Shown here piece after piece: positions 1-6,611 of a stretch of 64,000 bases of DNA. Position 1 is the first letter of the stretch, and each line of letters starts with the position of its first letter. The notes beneath the pieces were generated by a model. That model was not told where the DNA came from and did no database searches. It saw only the letters and a program-made list of their open reading frames with translations. The position numbers and the translations under genes were made by a program. Origin of the DNA: JBBQYD01 sp942493075 (GTDB taxonomy: Bacteria; Verrucomicrobiota; Verrucomicrobiia; Limisphaerales; UBA8199). The stretch spans positions 3,224,001 to 3,288,000 of the forward strand of contig OW818681.1 of the NCBI GenBank assembly GCA_942493075.1, written 5' to 3'.

Positions 1-502
1 GGATCTTTGCCTGTAATTCCGGGCTTAGCGCCGGGGCATTCGTCCCCTGCCCTCCCGGAGCCAGGGCTTCTTCAGGATTCCGATTCCGGGCTTCTCTCAA
101 ACGCTTCAAGGCATCGTCAATTGCACGCTGCCTCTTTTCATCGGGCAACTGCTCGAAAGCAGTGATCATTTGTTTGAATCCCGCAGGCATGGTGGCTTCC
201 AGGAATGCGGATTTTTCTTCTTCAGTCATCTGCTCAAACCATTTCATCATTGCCTGGTTGAACCTCGCCCGCCTTCGTTCTTCGAATGAAAGTGCGTTGA
301 GCTTCTCGGCAAGTTCCCTGATGGCTCGTGCCCGAGCCTCCGGACTCAGTTTGCTGAGATCTGTCGAAGAGACGAAAGCCGCCACCTTTTCTGCGGTTAC
401 CCGGCTGTTTTCCGAAATGCGCCAGCCAACGACCGCAGCGATCCATACGACTATGATCGCGGCGCCTATCCAGAGCACTGGACGCCAACGGGAGCTAAGC
501 AT
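1..502 (-). CDS. Membrane-anchored helical protein, partial (C-terminus beyond window)
   Basis: An open frame reads leftwards from an ATG at 502 and is still open at base 1, giving at least 167 residues. The N-terminus has one hydrophobic segment at about residues 8-27, fitting a single-pass inner-membrane anchor. The rest is charged and helix-prone, rich in Glu, Arg, Lys and Ala, with several short stretches resembling the 'LSPEARARAIRELAEKLN' segment. It ends in a Pro/Gly-rich stretch at the window edge. I do not recognise a family. Codon use looks like that of the neighbours and there is no internal stop. It is divergent from the porin gene at 682, with 179 bp between them. A role in the cell envelope is a guess from the anchor only. 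Confidence 0.7.
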   Translation of the reverse strand, partial: MLSSRWRPVLWIGAAIIVVWIAAVVGWRISENSRVTAEKVAAFVSSTDLSKLSPEARARAIRELAEKLNALSFEERRRARFNQAMMKWFEQMTEEEKSAFLEATMPAGFKQMITAFEQLPDEKRQRAIDDALKRLREARNRNPEEALAPGGQGTNAPALSPELQAKI

Positions 503-569
503 AGGTCGAGTGTAAGCCGTGGCCTGCAACCTGCCAGAAAAAACATAACACCGGCAACCACCGGCAACG

Positions 570-655
570 CAGGGGTGCGATTGAAAAAGCTCGACTTTAC
601 GCCGGGAGACGCAAAGTATGGCGCATTGCCACAGGGTAGCCCTCTGCGGCATGAA
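570..655 (+). other. Structured non-coding leader candidate upstream of the porin gene
   Basis: The 179-bp intergenic region before the porin gene contains a segment able to form two stacked hairpins. The first is a CGCC...GGCG arm pair around a GACGCAAAG motif near 607-633. The second, at about 636-660, pairs TGCC-CA-GGG with CCC-TG-GGCA around a TAG loop. A purine-rich CGCAGGG upstream can alternatively pair with the CCCTCTGCG part. GACGCAAAG and GGTAGCC resemble conserved pieces of the c-di-GMP-I riboswitch, but the remaining consensus is not visible. Just upstream, at about 550-569, a 10-base unit CCGGCAACCA is tandemly repeated. A regulatory RNA role is speculative. Confidence 0.2.
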
Positions 656-681
656 CCCTAAACCCGATTAACCACTGTCTC

Positions 682-2121
682 ATGAACCAGAAATCGCTGC
701 ATCTGGCCGCGCTGGCACTTGCTGCCACCGGGTTACCCGCCCTGGCTCAAGTCTCTCTGGCTGGCTCCACCACCGAACCAACCGACACCCGCACGTTTGA
801 GGAGTTCTTAAACGATATCAAGAAACCGCTTCCATGGCTGACCTGGGGAGCAGATCTGCGCACCCGCAATGAGTATCTGCACCGGGCCATAACATTGACC
901 GAAAACAACGCTCTCCACCAGCAGGATGTCGTCCGTTTCCGTGCCCGGCTTTGGACTACCATCGCTCCGAGCACCAACCTTGTGTTCAATGCCCGCCTGG
1001 CAGCCGAACCACGCTTATGGATCAACGATGCCTTTGCTGGAACCTATCGCGGGCGCACAGGCATGGAATGGCGCTATGGCATTCTGGACCTGCTCAATGT
1101 CAAGTGGAGCAACGTCCTCGACCAGCCTCTCACTGTTTCCGCCGGCCGCCAGGAAATTCTCCTCGGCGACTACTATGACTGGTGGCTCGTGGCTGATGGC
1201 ACGCCAAGCGACGGCTCATGGACGCTGTCTTTCGACAGTGCGCGATTGACCTATGAGTTGCCCGAGGTTAAGACCAAACTCGATCTGATATTCATCCAGC
1301 AGAATGCCCGTCCCGATGAGTTTCTGCCCACCCTGCAAGCTCACCCGGATGGCTACCAATTGACCGAGCAAAATGAGCGCGGCCTTGTTGCCTACGTTTC
1401 CAACAAGTCCATTCAGAACCTTCAAGCGGATGGTTACTTCATCTACAAGCATGATGAGCGCGAGTTTGCCAACGGTGATAACGCGGATATCTACACAGTG
1501 GGCGGCAAGCTGACCGGCACCCCGATTCCAAACTGGAGCTACTCACTCGAAGGCGCCTACCAGTTCGGCTGGAAAGAAGACCGGATTGGCGGCGTACTCG
1601 CCAACCGTGATCTCGATGCATACGGAGCGAAGGCGAAACTGGCATACTCATTTGACGACGCCCTAAAGAATCAGATCAGCCTCGGTGGTGAGTTGCTCTC
1701 GGGTGATAACCCGAATACGCCGGAGGATGAGATGTTCGATCTGCTCTGGGGCCGCTGGCCGCGCTGGAGCGAACTCTACATCTACTCCTATGTGAACGAA
1801 ACAGGCGGACGTATCGCACAGATGAACAACTTGCTGCGGTTCGGTCCGACCTGGAGTATGGTCCCCACCAAACGGATGAATGTAGGGATGACCTACAATG
1901 CTCTCTTCGCGCCCCAGGAGACCCCGACGCGGACAATCAGCAATACTCTCTTCAGCAATGACAGCCACTTTCGCGGCCATTATTTGCAAGTGTTCGTGAA
2001 GCATCAGTTCAGCAAGCATCTGCAAGCGCACTTGTGGTGGGAAACAGTCTGGGAGGAGGATTTCTATGCGCAACAGAATGCGATGACATTCCTGCGGGGC
2101 GAAATCATGCTCACATTCTGA
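682..2121 (+). CDS. Alginate-export-type outer-membrane beta-barrel porin
   Basis: The 479-residue product starts with a Sec signal peptide (about residues 1-22, ending in LPALA). It continues with alternating amphipathic strands rich in aromatic residues and ends in a strand-like segment with a terminal Phe (GEIMLTF), as expected of an outer-membrane barrel. The opening 'LTWGADLRTRNEY' and the repeated 'GRQEI' and 'LRFGPTW' style strands match the alginate export family (AlgE-like, PF13372), whose usual size is 400-500 residues. It is expected to sit in the outer membrane and pass anionic or neutral oligosaccharides or other small solutes. The substrate cannot be told from sequence, and no alginate pathway genes are nearby. 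The family is fairly secure, the substrate is not. Confidence 0.75.
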   Translation: MNQKSLHLAALALAATGLPALAQVSLAGSTTEPTDTRTFEEFLNDIKKPLPWLTWGADLRTRNEYLHRAITLTENNALHQQDVVRFRARLWTTIAPSTNLVFNARLAAEPRLWINDAFAGTYRGRTGMEWRYGILDLLNVKWSNVLDQPLTVSAGRQEILLGDYYDWWLVADGTPSDGSWTLSFDSARLTYELPEVKTKLDLIFIQQNARPDEFLPTLQAHPDGYQLTEQNERGLVAYVSNKSIQNLQADGYFIYKHDEREFANGDNADIYTVGGKLTGTPIPNWSYSLEGAYQFGWKEDRIGGVLANRDLDAYGAKAKLAYSFDDALKNQISLGGELLSGDNPNTPEDEMFDLLWGRWPRWSELYIYSYVNETGGRIAQMNNLLRFGPTWSMVPTKRMNVGMTYNALFAPQETPTRTISNTLFSNDSHFRGHYLQVFVKHQFSKHLQAHLWWETVWEEDFYAQQNAMTFLRGEIMLTF

Positions 2122-2335
2122 GCTGCTTTATCATCCGTTCTAAGCTTAAGGGCATCACCGGGCGGTGGTGCCCTTACCCTTTCCGGTCAGATCATCGACG
2201 CATCCTCTCTTCATACTCCTGCTGTGAGCGGCCCATCACGGCTACCGTTCTCCGCGCGTCCTCTGGGTTTCGACAGAAACAATTAATGTCACGCCAAGAA
2301 GCCAAGACGCACAGTAAAGCAACGCATTGTTAGCG

Positions 2336-2397
2336 GTCGGTCAAACTGACCCGCCTGTCGTCGAAATAAAGTGCTTCAAAATGACCCACCCTGACAC
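2336..2397. mobile_element. Solitary IS21-like element terminus (remnant)
   Basis: Read on the minus strand, this stretch begins TGTCAGGGTGGGTCA and carries two imperfect copies of a GGGTCA-T/G-TTTGA motif about 35 bp apart (plus-strand TCAAACTGACCC at 2341-2352 and TCAAAATGACCC at 2376-2387). This is the arrangement of repeated transposase-binding sites at the ends of IS21-family elements. No transposase or helper ATPase gene and no second end could be found nearby, so this is a solo end left by deletion or recombination. It fills most of the otherwise gene-free stretch 2122-2447. The family assignment rests on motif memory and needs an ISfinder comparison. Confidence 0.45.
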
Positions 2398-2447
2398 ATC
2401 GTGGATTCCTTTCGAAGCCTACGGGCGATGGCGACCCTATCCCCAGG

Positions 2448-2894
2448 TCACAGCCGCACCAATTTCAAAGTGGCTGCCGCAGCTAATTGTTGCTGCCGAA
2501 GATCGAAAGTCAGAAAGTAGCGCAGGTTCAGTTCCAGTGCGCAGGCCACATGCAACACATCCAGCGAGCGCGTGCCTAGTCTGGGTGTGTATTGTTGGCT
2601 TAAATCGGTGGCGCGATTCAACGCGGCCCGCCACAAGATATCCGCTTGATGCAGATGGCCAGCAGCAAAATCGGCACGGAAATCCGCGAGGGTTTCAGCC
2701 AGCGCAGCCGGGCTAAGCTGGCCGAGAAAAGCCGCCCGGCAAATGGCATTGACGATCTCCGTGCGACCGTGATGGGTCACCGTCAAAGCGCCTCGGATTT
2801 TTGCGCGCCAGGCCGCCATTTCCCGGGAGCCCTCCTGATGGATGTAAAGCCGCGCCAACGCGCTGGGATCGACATAGACCTCCTCGGCGATCAC
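2448..2894 (-). CDS. PIN-domain toxin of a type II toxin-antitoxin pair (VapC-like)
   Basis: This 148-residue protein has the four acidic positions of a PIN-fold ribonuclease: D9 in VDPSAL, E46 in RTEIVNAI, D112 in SLDVLHVA and D131 in LTFDLRQ. The order and spacing are typical of VapC toxins of 130-150 residues, which are Mg-dependent RNases that usually cleave tRNA or rRNA when the antitoxin is lost. The start overlaps the end of the antitoxin gene by 4 bp, indicating translational coupling, with both genes read from the promoter at 3140-3174. All acidic residues are present, so the toxin is probably active. The RNA target is unknown. The pair sits beside an IS21-like remnant, suggesting horizontal gain. 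Confidence 0.85.
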   Translation of the reverse strand: MIAEEVYVDPSALARLYIHQEGSREMAAWRAKIRGALTVTHHGRTEIVNAICRAAFLGQLSPAALAETLADFRADFAAGHLHQADILWRAALNRATDLSQQYTPRLGTRSLDVLHVACALELNLRYFLTFDLRQQQLAAAATLKLVRL

Positions 2895-3139
2895 CTGCGC
2901 TCCTCCTCCCAGAATCGGTTCGTCTCTTCGGCCGAGAGTGGCGACGGCTGGCGCCGCAGCAGGCGCGCGTGATAATCAGGCAAAGCCTCGCGCTTCTGCA
3001 CGGATTTTGGCAGAACCTTAATAACATATGCGGGTTCGCCCCGATCGGTGATGATTACCTCGCCATGCTCTTCAATTCTTCGCTTTACCGCACGAAAGTC
3101 GGTCCTCAATTCCCGGATCGTCGCTATGTTATCGCTCAC
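2891..3139 (-). CDS. Antitoxin partner of the PIN toxin (Phd/YefM- or VapB-type)
   Basis: The 82-residue product begins MSDNIATIRELRTDF, followed by 'GEVIITDRGEPAYVI', the signature of the Phd/YefM antitoxin fold: an N-terminal DNA-binding dimer in which a strand with a GEPAYVI-like turn is conserved. The C-terminal third is charged and probably disordered, as expected for the toxin-neutralising tail. Translation starts at a GTG at 3139; an upstream ATG runs into a stop after four codons. A perfect 8+8 bp palindrome lies 2 bp before the start. The predicted promoter would place the transcript start at or next to the GTG, so the message may be leaderless. Autoregulation by antitoxin or complex is inferred. 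Confidence 0.8.
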   Translation of the reverse strand: MSDNIATIRELRTDFRAVKRRIEEHGEVIITDRGEPAYVIKVLPKSVQKREALPDYHARLLRRQPSPLSAEETNRFWEEERR

Positions 3140-3174
3140 GCGTGAAACATAATTGTTTCACATGCGCGAGTCAA
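3140..3174 (-). promoter_or_regulatory. Promoter and palindromic operator of the toxin-antitoxin operon
   Basis: On the minus strand a -35 TTGACT (3169-3174) and a -10 TATGTT (3146-3151) are separated by exactly 17 bp. A perfect inverted repeat, GTGAAACA and TGTTTCAC with a 4-base spacer, covers 3142-3161 and so overlaps the -10 box and half the spacer. Binding there would block RNA polymerase. The expected start of transcription falls at the antitoxin GTG. Confidence 0.6.
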
Positions 3175-3190
3175 TCAGAAGAACGGGGAG

Positions 3191-3272
3191 CGAGCTGCAG
3201 CTTTAGTTCAGAAGGCGGGGCTTCTTCCCCGCTGGTCTTGCGATTCCACTCCATGCCCTTGGCGAAAAAGGA
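3191..3272. repeat. 82-bp direct repeat, copy A (detached copy of the M56 gene tail)
   Basis: This segment matches 4209-4290 with only about four mismatches in 82 bp at a constant offset of 1018 bp. Copy B is the genuine 3' end of the M56 peptidase gene; copy A encodes, on the minus strand, the same C-terminal 'GKTSGE-APPSELKLQL' tail but is attached to nothing. It therefore marks a duplication or recombination joint on the far side of the truncated DUF4143 gene. Confidence 0.85.
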
Positions 3273-3369
3273 CCCGTTATTAGGGTCATCCCAGTGTCGC
3301 AACGTCCTCGCAGAAAGACTCAAACCGTTCCTATTTGTCCTTGCTGTAAGGACAATATCCTGGCTACTG

Positions 3370-4083
3370 GAGCTACGCGATCGTGTTGAACTGCTTCAGG
3401 GTTATGTGGATACTGTGATTTTCCGCGATGTAGTCGAGCGTCACAATGCCAGGAATATAGAAGCGCTCCGGCGCCTGGTGAGGCAGTTGCTCGGCTCTCC
3501 GGGTAGTGCGTTTAGCGTGCACAAGTTCTTCAACAACCTGCGTTCGCAAGGTGTGGCCGTAGGCAAAGACGCGCTCCACGCCATGCTTTCATGGCTAGAG
3601 GATGCCTTCCTGGTGCGTCTGGTGCCAATTGACTCTAACTCCGAGCGGCAGCGGCAAGTTAACCCCAGGAAGATCTACCCTATTGAACCAGGACTGATCC
3701 CCGTCTTCGACCGTAGTGGAAAAATGAACATGGGGCATGCTCTTGAAACGGCAGTGCTGATTGAATTGGAGCGCCGTCGTTACAAGGTTACTTATGCGAG
3801 AACCCCAAGCGGCAAAGAAGTGGACTTCGCGGCACGAGCCCACGATGGAACGGCCACTTACATCCAAGTATGCGCTGATTTAACGGCTGAGGAGGTCCGC
3901 GAACGCGAGTTTGCTCCCCTTCGCGAAATACTCGCCTCCCAACCGAAAGCTCAGTGTCTCCTGTTGACCAGCACAAGCACCGATGCTTCAATAGCTCAGA
4001 AGAATTTGGCCACCGGAGTAATCGTCAGGCCCGCCTGGGAATGGCTCCTCGAACGCAGCAAACCAGGCGCAGACCAACATTAG
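3370..4083 (+). pseudogene. 5'-truncated DUF4143 AAA+ ATPase remnant
   Basis: From about 3370 the frame encodes 'LLQGYVDTVIFRDVVERH', then a winged-helix-like stretch, then 'GHALETAVLIELERRRY', 'RTPSGKEVDF' and 'IQVCADL'. These are the hallmarks of the C-terminal DUF4143 nuclease-like region of the large family of AAA ATPases with DUF4143. The N-terminal AAA module with Walker A and B motifs, normally about 200 residues, is absent. The frame stays open upstream to a GTG at 3142, but that part reads across the antisense of the duplicated M56 tail and the antitoxin operator, so it is not protein-like. The remnant lies between the two 82-bp repeats, consistent with a rearrangement that removed the ATPase half. 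It is probably non-functional. Confidence 0.7.
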
Positions 4084-4109
4084 TTGAGGTCAGGATTCTG
4101 GAACGGTTG

Positions 4110-4133
4110 CCCGGCGAGATCGATCTCGCCGGG
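4110..4133. terminator. 24-bp perfect palindrome between convergent genes
   Basis: Two 12-base arms (CCCGGCGAGATC and its exact complement) meet without a spacer in the 111-bp gap between the DUF4143 remnant (+) and the M56 gene (-). A GC-rich hairpin here suits a bidirectional transcription stop, although there is no U-tract on either side. A protein-binding site is the alternative. Confidence 0.4.
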
Positions 4134-4194
4134 GTTCCTTTAAGCTGCCTCCACAGCCGGGACAAATCAGCAGTTCCAGCCATGTTTCGGCACG

Positions 4195-6102
4195 CTACTG
4201 TTTCGTGGCAAGCTGCAGCTTTAGTTCAGAAGGCGGGGCTTGTTCCCCGCTGGTCTTGCCATTCCACTCCATGCCCTTGGCGAAGAAGGAAGGGTGGCTC
4301 GCCGTGAGGAATAAGAAATTCGACTTCCACTCGCCCAACGACAGCACCGCTTTACCGTTGGCATCCGATTTCAGTTCACCTGGCGGAAGCAGGCCAAATT
4401 CCGTGCCCAATCCATGCCGGATCAGCGCACCAGAAATTGGCTTGTCGTTGGTGTCGACCACGAGAATGGAGACACTCGGTCCTTGTGCGTTCTGAGACGA
4501 TTGAGGCCCCAGTTCTGGTTTGTTCCTCACGAGGCGGCGTGTGTTTGGATCGTTCTCCCAAAGCAGCCCGGTCTCATAGATGTCACCCGAATAGGCCACA
4601 TTCAGGACAGTTTGCGAGCCATGGGCGCGCAGGATGGGAGTCACCATGCCGAATTTGCCCATCTGCATCAGCTTCCATTGCTTGCAGGTCAACGGCACAT
4701 CGCGTCCAATGTTGAATTCCTCCGGGGCTGGGGCCGCGTTGAATTCGTAGATGTAGGAGGTGTGGATCTTTGGGTCTTCACGGCCGAAGAGCACAGCATT
4801 GCCGGTGCGCTTTTCTACGGGAGATACCAGCACTTCTGCGTCTGGCAGGTACTTGGGAACCAGGTCGGAAAGCCAATTGGGCAGATCTTTGTTGTCACGG
4901 TAATAGGCCGTGATGGCCTGGTAAATTGTTTGGAGGTTGCGTTTATCGATCGCGCGTTCCTGCTCGATTGATGTGCTTGAGCCGCTGCCTTGCTCGGCAG
5001 CCGGATTAGCAAGAGCGGTGATTGGCGAGGAACCATCCGGGCCGCCCTGCAAGGAGGTCTGCGCTCCTGTGAGTGTAAGGAAACCAAGCACGCCGGTGGT
5101 CAACCACGCGAGCGTTCTGTTGGAATGTGTCGAGGGACGTGCGATCATACGAATTCTCCTTTGGATTAATTGTTTATCTTCCAAGATACCGACGAGGTGA
5201 GGCAAATTTGTATTGGGTGAGGCGGTTTGAAGGAGCTTCAGGAGGGTCGCTCCATAGCTGCAACGCTGCGCGGCGGGCAAGCGCGACAAAGCCAAAGCAT
5301 CGCACGCGAGTTCCCTGTCCGCACGGAGTCTGTGGAATTTCTGACGGAGCAGAGGGTTCACCCAATGCACGACCTCCAGCAAGCAGACCACATAGTTCAG
5401 CACGTGGTCGCGGCGGCGGAGATGCGCCAACTCGTGCAGGAACACGTGGCGCAATTCCGCATTCGACAGCACGGCTGGAAGCTCTGCGGGAAGGACCAGT
5501 GCCGGTCGAAGGCACCCCACCAACGCCGGACCTTCGAAACCGCTCACGACCACCACGGGAGGAGCGCGGTGGAGCCGCATCAGCGATACGCACTCCCGCA
5601 ACACTTCCACGACCCTGGGACAAGTATTGCGGCTCCCTCGCCGGACGATGCCCGCGAGCCGCCGATGCGCTCGCCACAACCGCACCCCAGCTATGAAAGC
5701 CCCGCCCAGCCAAAGCACCGCAACGAACTCAAGAACTCCCCAGCGGCGTGCTGGAGGAGCGACGGAATGGAACTGTGGCTCAAGCGTGAAGCTTGGCGGA
5801 GGCAAACTCGGGAGCTGGGCAGGCGCAGACTGCTCCCGAACGGCGGATAACCGAGCTTCGGCTGAGGGCGATTTTAACGAAGGAGTGGGCAATAAGTTGA
5901 AGGCGCTCCATGCGGCCGGAATAGGCGCCGGGAGCACCAATCGCAGCGCGACGAACCACCACAGAAAATAGCGCCACTCCGGTGCCAGACGGTCCGCGAA
6001 CAGTCTTTGGATTCCCAGGACGAAAAGCGCCAGAAGCGACGCTTGCCAGGTAGTGGTCCAGAGCCACTCAACAGTTAGCTGCGAGGCCCAGAGCACGTTC
6101 AT
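4195..6102 (-). CDS. M56 (BlaR1-like) membrane metallopeptidase with pilin-like and Ig-like C-terminal sensor
   Basis: The 635-residue protein has N-terminal transmembrane segments (about 15-35, 42-60 and 123-142). A zinc peptidase motif HELAH lies at 223-227, with the downstream ADRELACDAL helix (about 262-271) supplying the third ligand, as in M56 peptidases. A further membrane segment follows near 330-345. Instead of the penicillin-binding sensor of true BlaR1, the periplasmic part has a pseudopilin-like segment ('LQTIYQAITAYYRDNKDLP', about 395-440) and a carboxypeptidase-regulatory-like beta domain (about 545-630). It overlaps the BlaI-type gene by 4 bp, so the pair should act as sensor-protease and repressor. 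The signal is unknown. The last 80 bp are duplicated at 3191-3272. Confidence 0.85.
   Translation of the reverse strand: MNVLWASQLTVEWLWTTTWQASLLALFVLGIQRLFADRLAPEWRYFLWWFVALRLVLPAPIPAAWSAFNLLPTPSLKSPSAEARLSAVREQSAPAQLPSLPPPSFTLEPQFHSVAPPARRWGVLEFVAVLWLGGAFIAGVRLWRAHRRLAGIVRRGSRNTCPRVVEVLRECVSLMRLHRAPPVVVVSGFEGPALVGCLRPALVLPAELPAVLSNAELRHVFLHELAHLRRRDHVLNYVVCLLEVVHWVNPLLRQKFHRLRADRELACDALALSRLPAAQRCSYGATLLKLLQTASPNTNLPHLVGILEDKQLIQRRIRMIARPSTHSNRTLAWLTTGVLGFLTLTGAQTSLQGGPDGSSPITALANPAAEQGSGSSTSIEQERAIDKRNLQTIYQAITAYYRDNKDLPNWLSDLVPKYLPDAEVLVSPVEKRTGNAVLFGREDPKIHTSYIYEFNAAPAPEEFNIGRDVPLTCKQWKLMQMGKFGMVTPILRAHGSQTVLNVAYSGDIYETGLLWENDPNTRRLVRNKPELGPQSSQNAQGPSVSILVVDTNDKPISGALIRHGLGTEFGLLPPGELKSDANGKAVLSLGEWKSNFLFLTASHPSFFAKGMEWNGKTSGEQAPPSELKLQLATKQ
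4209..4290. repeat. 82-bp direct repeat, copy B (3' end of the M56 gene)
   Basis: Native copy of the repeat pair described at 3191-3272. It encodes the last residues of the M56 peptidase on the minus strand. The pair brackets about 940 bp containing the truncated DUF4143 gene and the 24-bp palindrome. Confidence 0.85.
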
Positions 6103-6488
6103 GCGTTCTCTCCCTTTTCCAAAACCCGTTTAAGCTCCTCCAGGTCTCGCGCATTGATCTTCTCTCCGCGAGCGAAATGAAGCAGCAATTCCTTCGCCGA
6201 CCCTCCGAAGAAGCGGTCCAGGAAGGACTCGCTTTCGGCTCGCAAACAATCTTGCTGCGAAAGGAGGGGGTAGTATAGAAACAGGTTCTTGTAGCGCCGG
6301 GTGCCCAGCGCTTTCTTGCGCTGCAGCCGTGCGAGCAAGGTTTTAACCGTGCTGGGACTCCAGCCTTCCCGGTGTGAGCTGCGCTGAATGATGTCGTACG
6401 CGGGCAAGGGGGCTTCCTGCCAGAGAAGCCGCATGATCTTCCATTCTGCCGGAGAGATTGCGGTGGCGATTGGATTACTGGGCTTCAT
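6099..6488 (-). CDS. BlaI/MecI-type transcriptional repressor
   Basis: The 129-residue product has the winged helix-turn-helix of the BlaI/MecI/CopY family: 'ISPAEWKIMRLLWQ' as helix 1 (about 11-24), the recognition helix 'SPSTVKTLLARLQRKK' (about 44-59), and a wing at about 60-75. A C-terminal dimerisation region follows ('FGGSAKELLLHFARGE' and a Leu-rich end). The length is typical. In this family the repressor is cleaved after its partner M56 peptidase is activated. The gene lies directly upstream of an M56 peptidase gene with a 4-bp overlap. The start at 6488 is supported by the operator and promoter just upstream; with that promoter the mRNA would have almost no leader. Confidence 0.9.
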   Translation of the reverse strand: MKPSNPIATAISPAEWKIMRLLWQEAPLPAYDIIQRSSHREGWSPSTVKTLLARLQRKKALGTRRYKNLFLYYPLLSQQDCLRAESESFLDRFFGGSAKELLLHFARGEKINARDLEELKRVLEKGENA

Positions 6489-6491
6489 TGC

Positions 6492-6525
6492 TAGACATTA
6501 TGTCTACACTTGTAGTCTAATGCAA
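6492..6525 (-). promoter_or_regulatory. Promoter and operator dyads of the BlaI/M56 operon
   Basis: On the minus strand a -35 TTGCAT (6520-6525) and a -10 CATAAT (6497-6502) are spaced by 17 bp. Two overlapping dyads cover the core: TAGACAT-T-ATGTCTA at 6492-6506 and CTACA-CT-TGTAG at 6504-6515. The second resembles the TACA-N-TGTA core bound by BlaI/MecI repressors. The start codon begins only 8 bp after the -10 box, so the transcript is predicted to be leaderless or nearly so. Confidence 0.65.
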
Positions 6526-6611
6526 GAAAAATCTTTGTTTACTCAAAAACAGGTACTCAACCGCGGGCATAAAGTGATTGCAGACCCGGCCAAATTTGTT
6601 CAACTAGGGGC

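Noticed and set aside
3142..3369. N-terminal part of the open frame leading into the DUF4143 remnant
   Set aside because: It translates the antisense of the M56 tail repeat and the antitoxin operator, so it is unlikely to be the true start of the protein.
5174..5713. 179-codon minus-strand frame within the M56 gene
   Set aside because: Different frame from the peptidase with HELAH motif; low complexity Arg/Pro/Gly translation.
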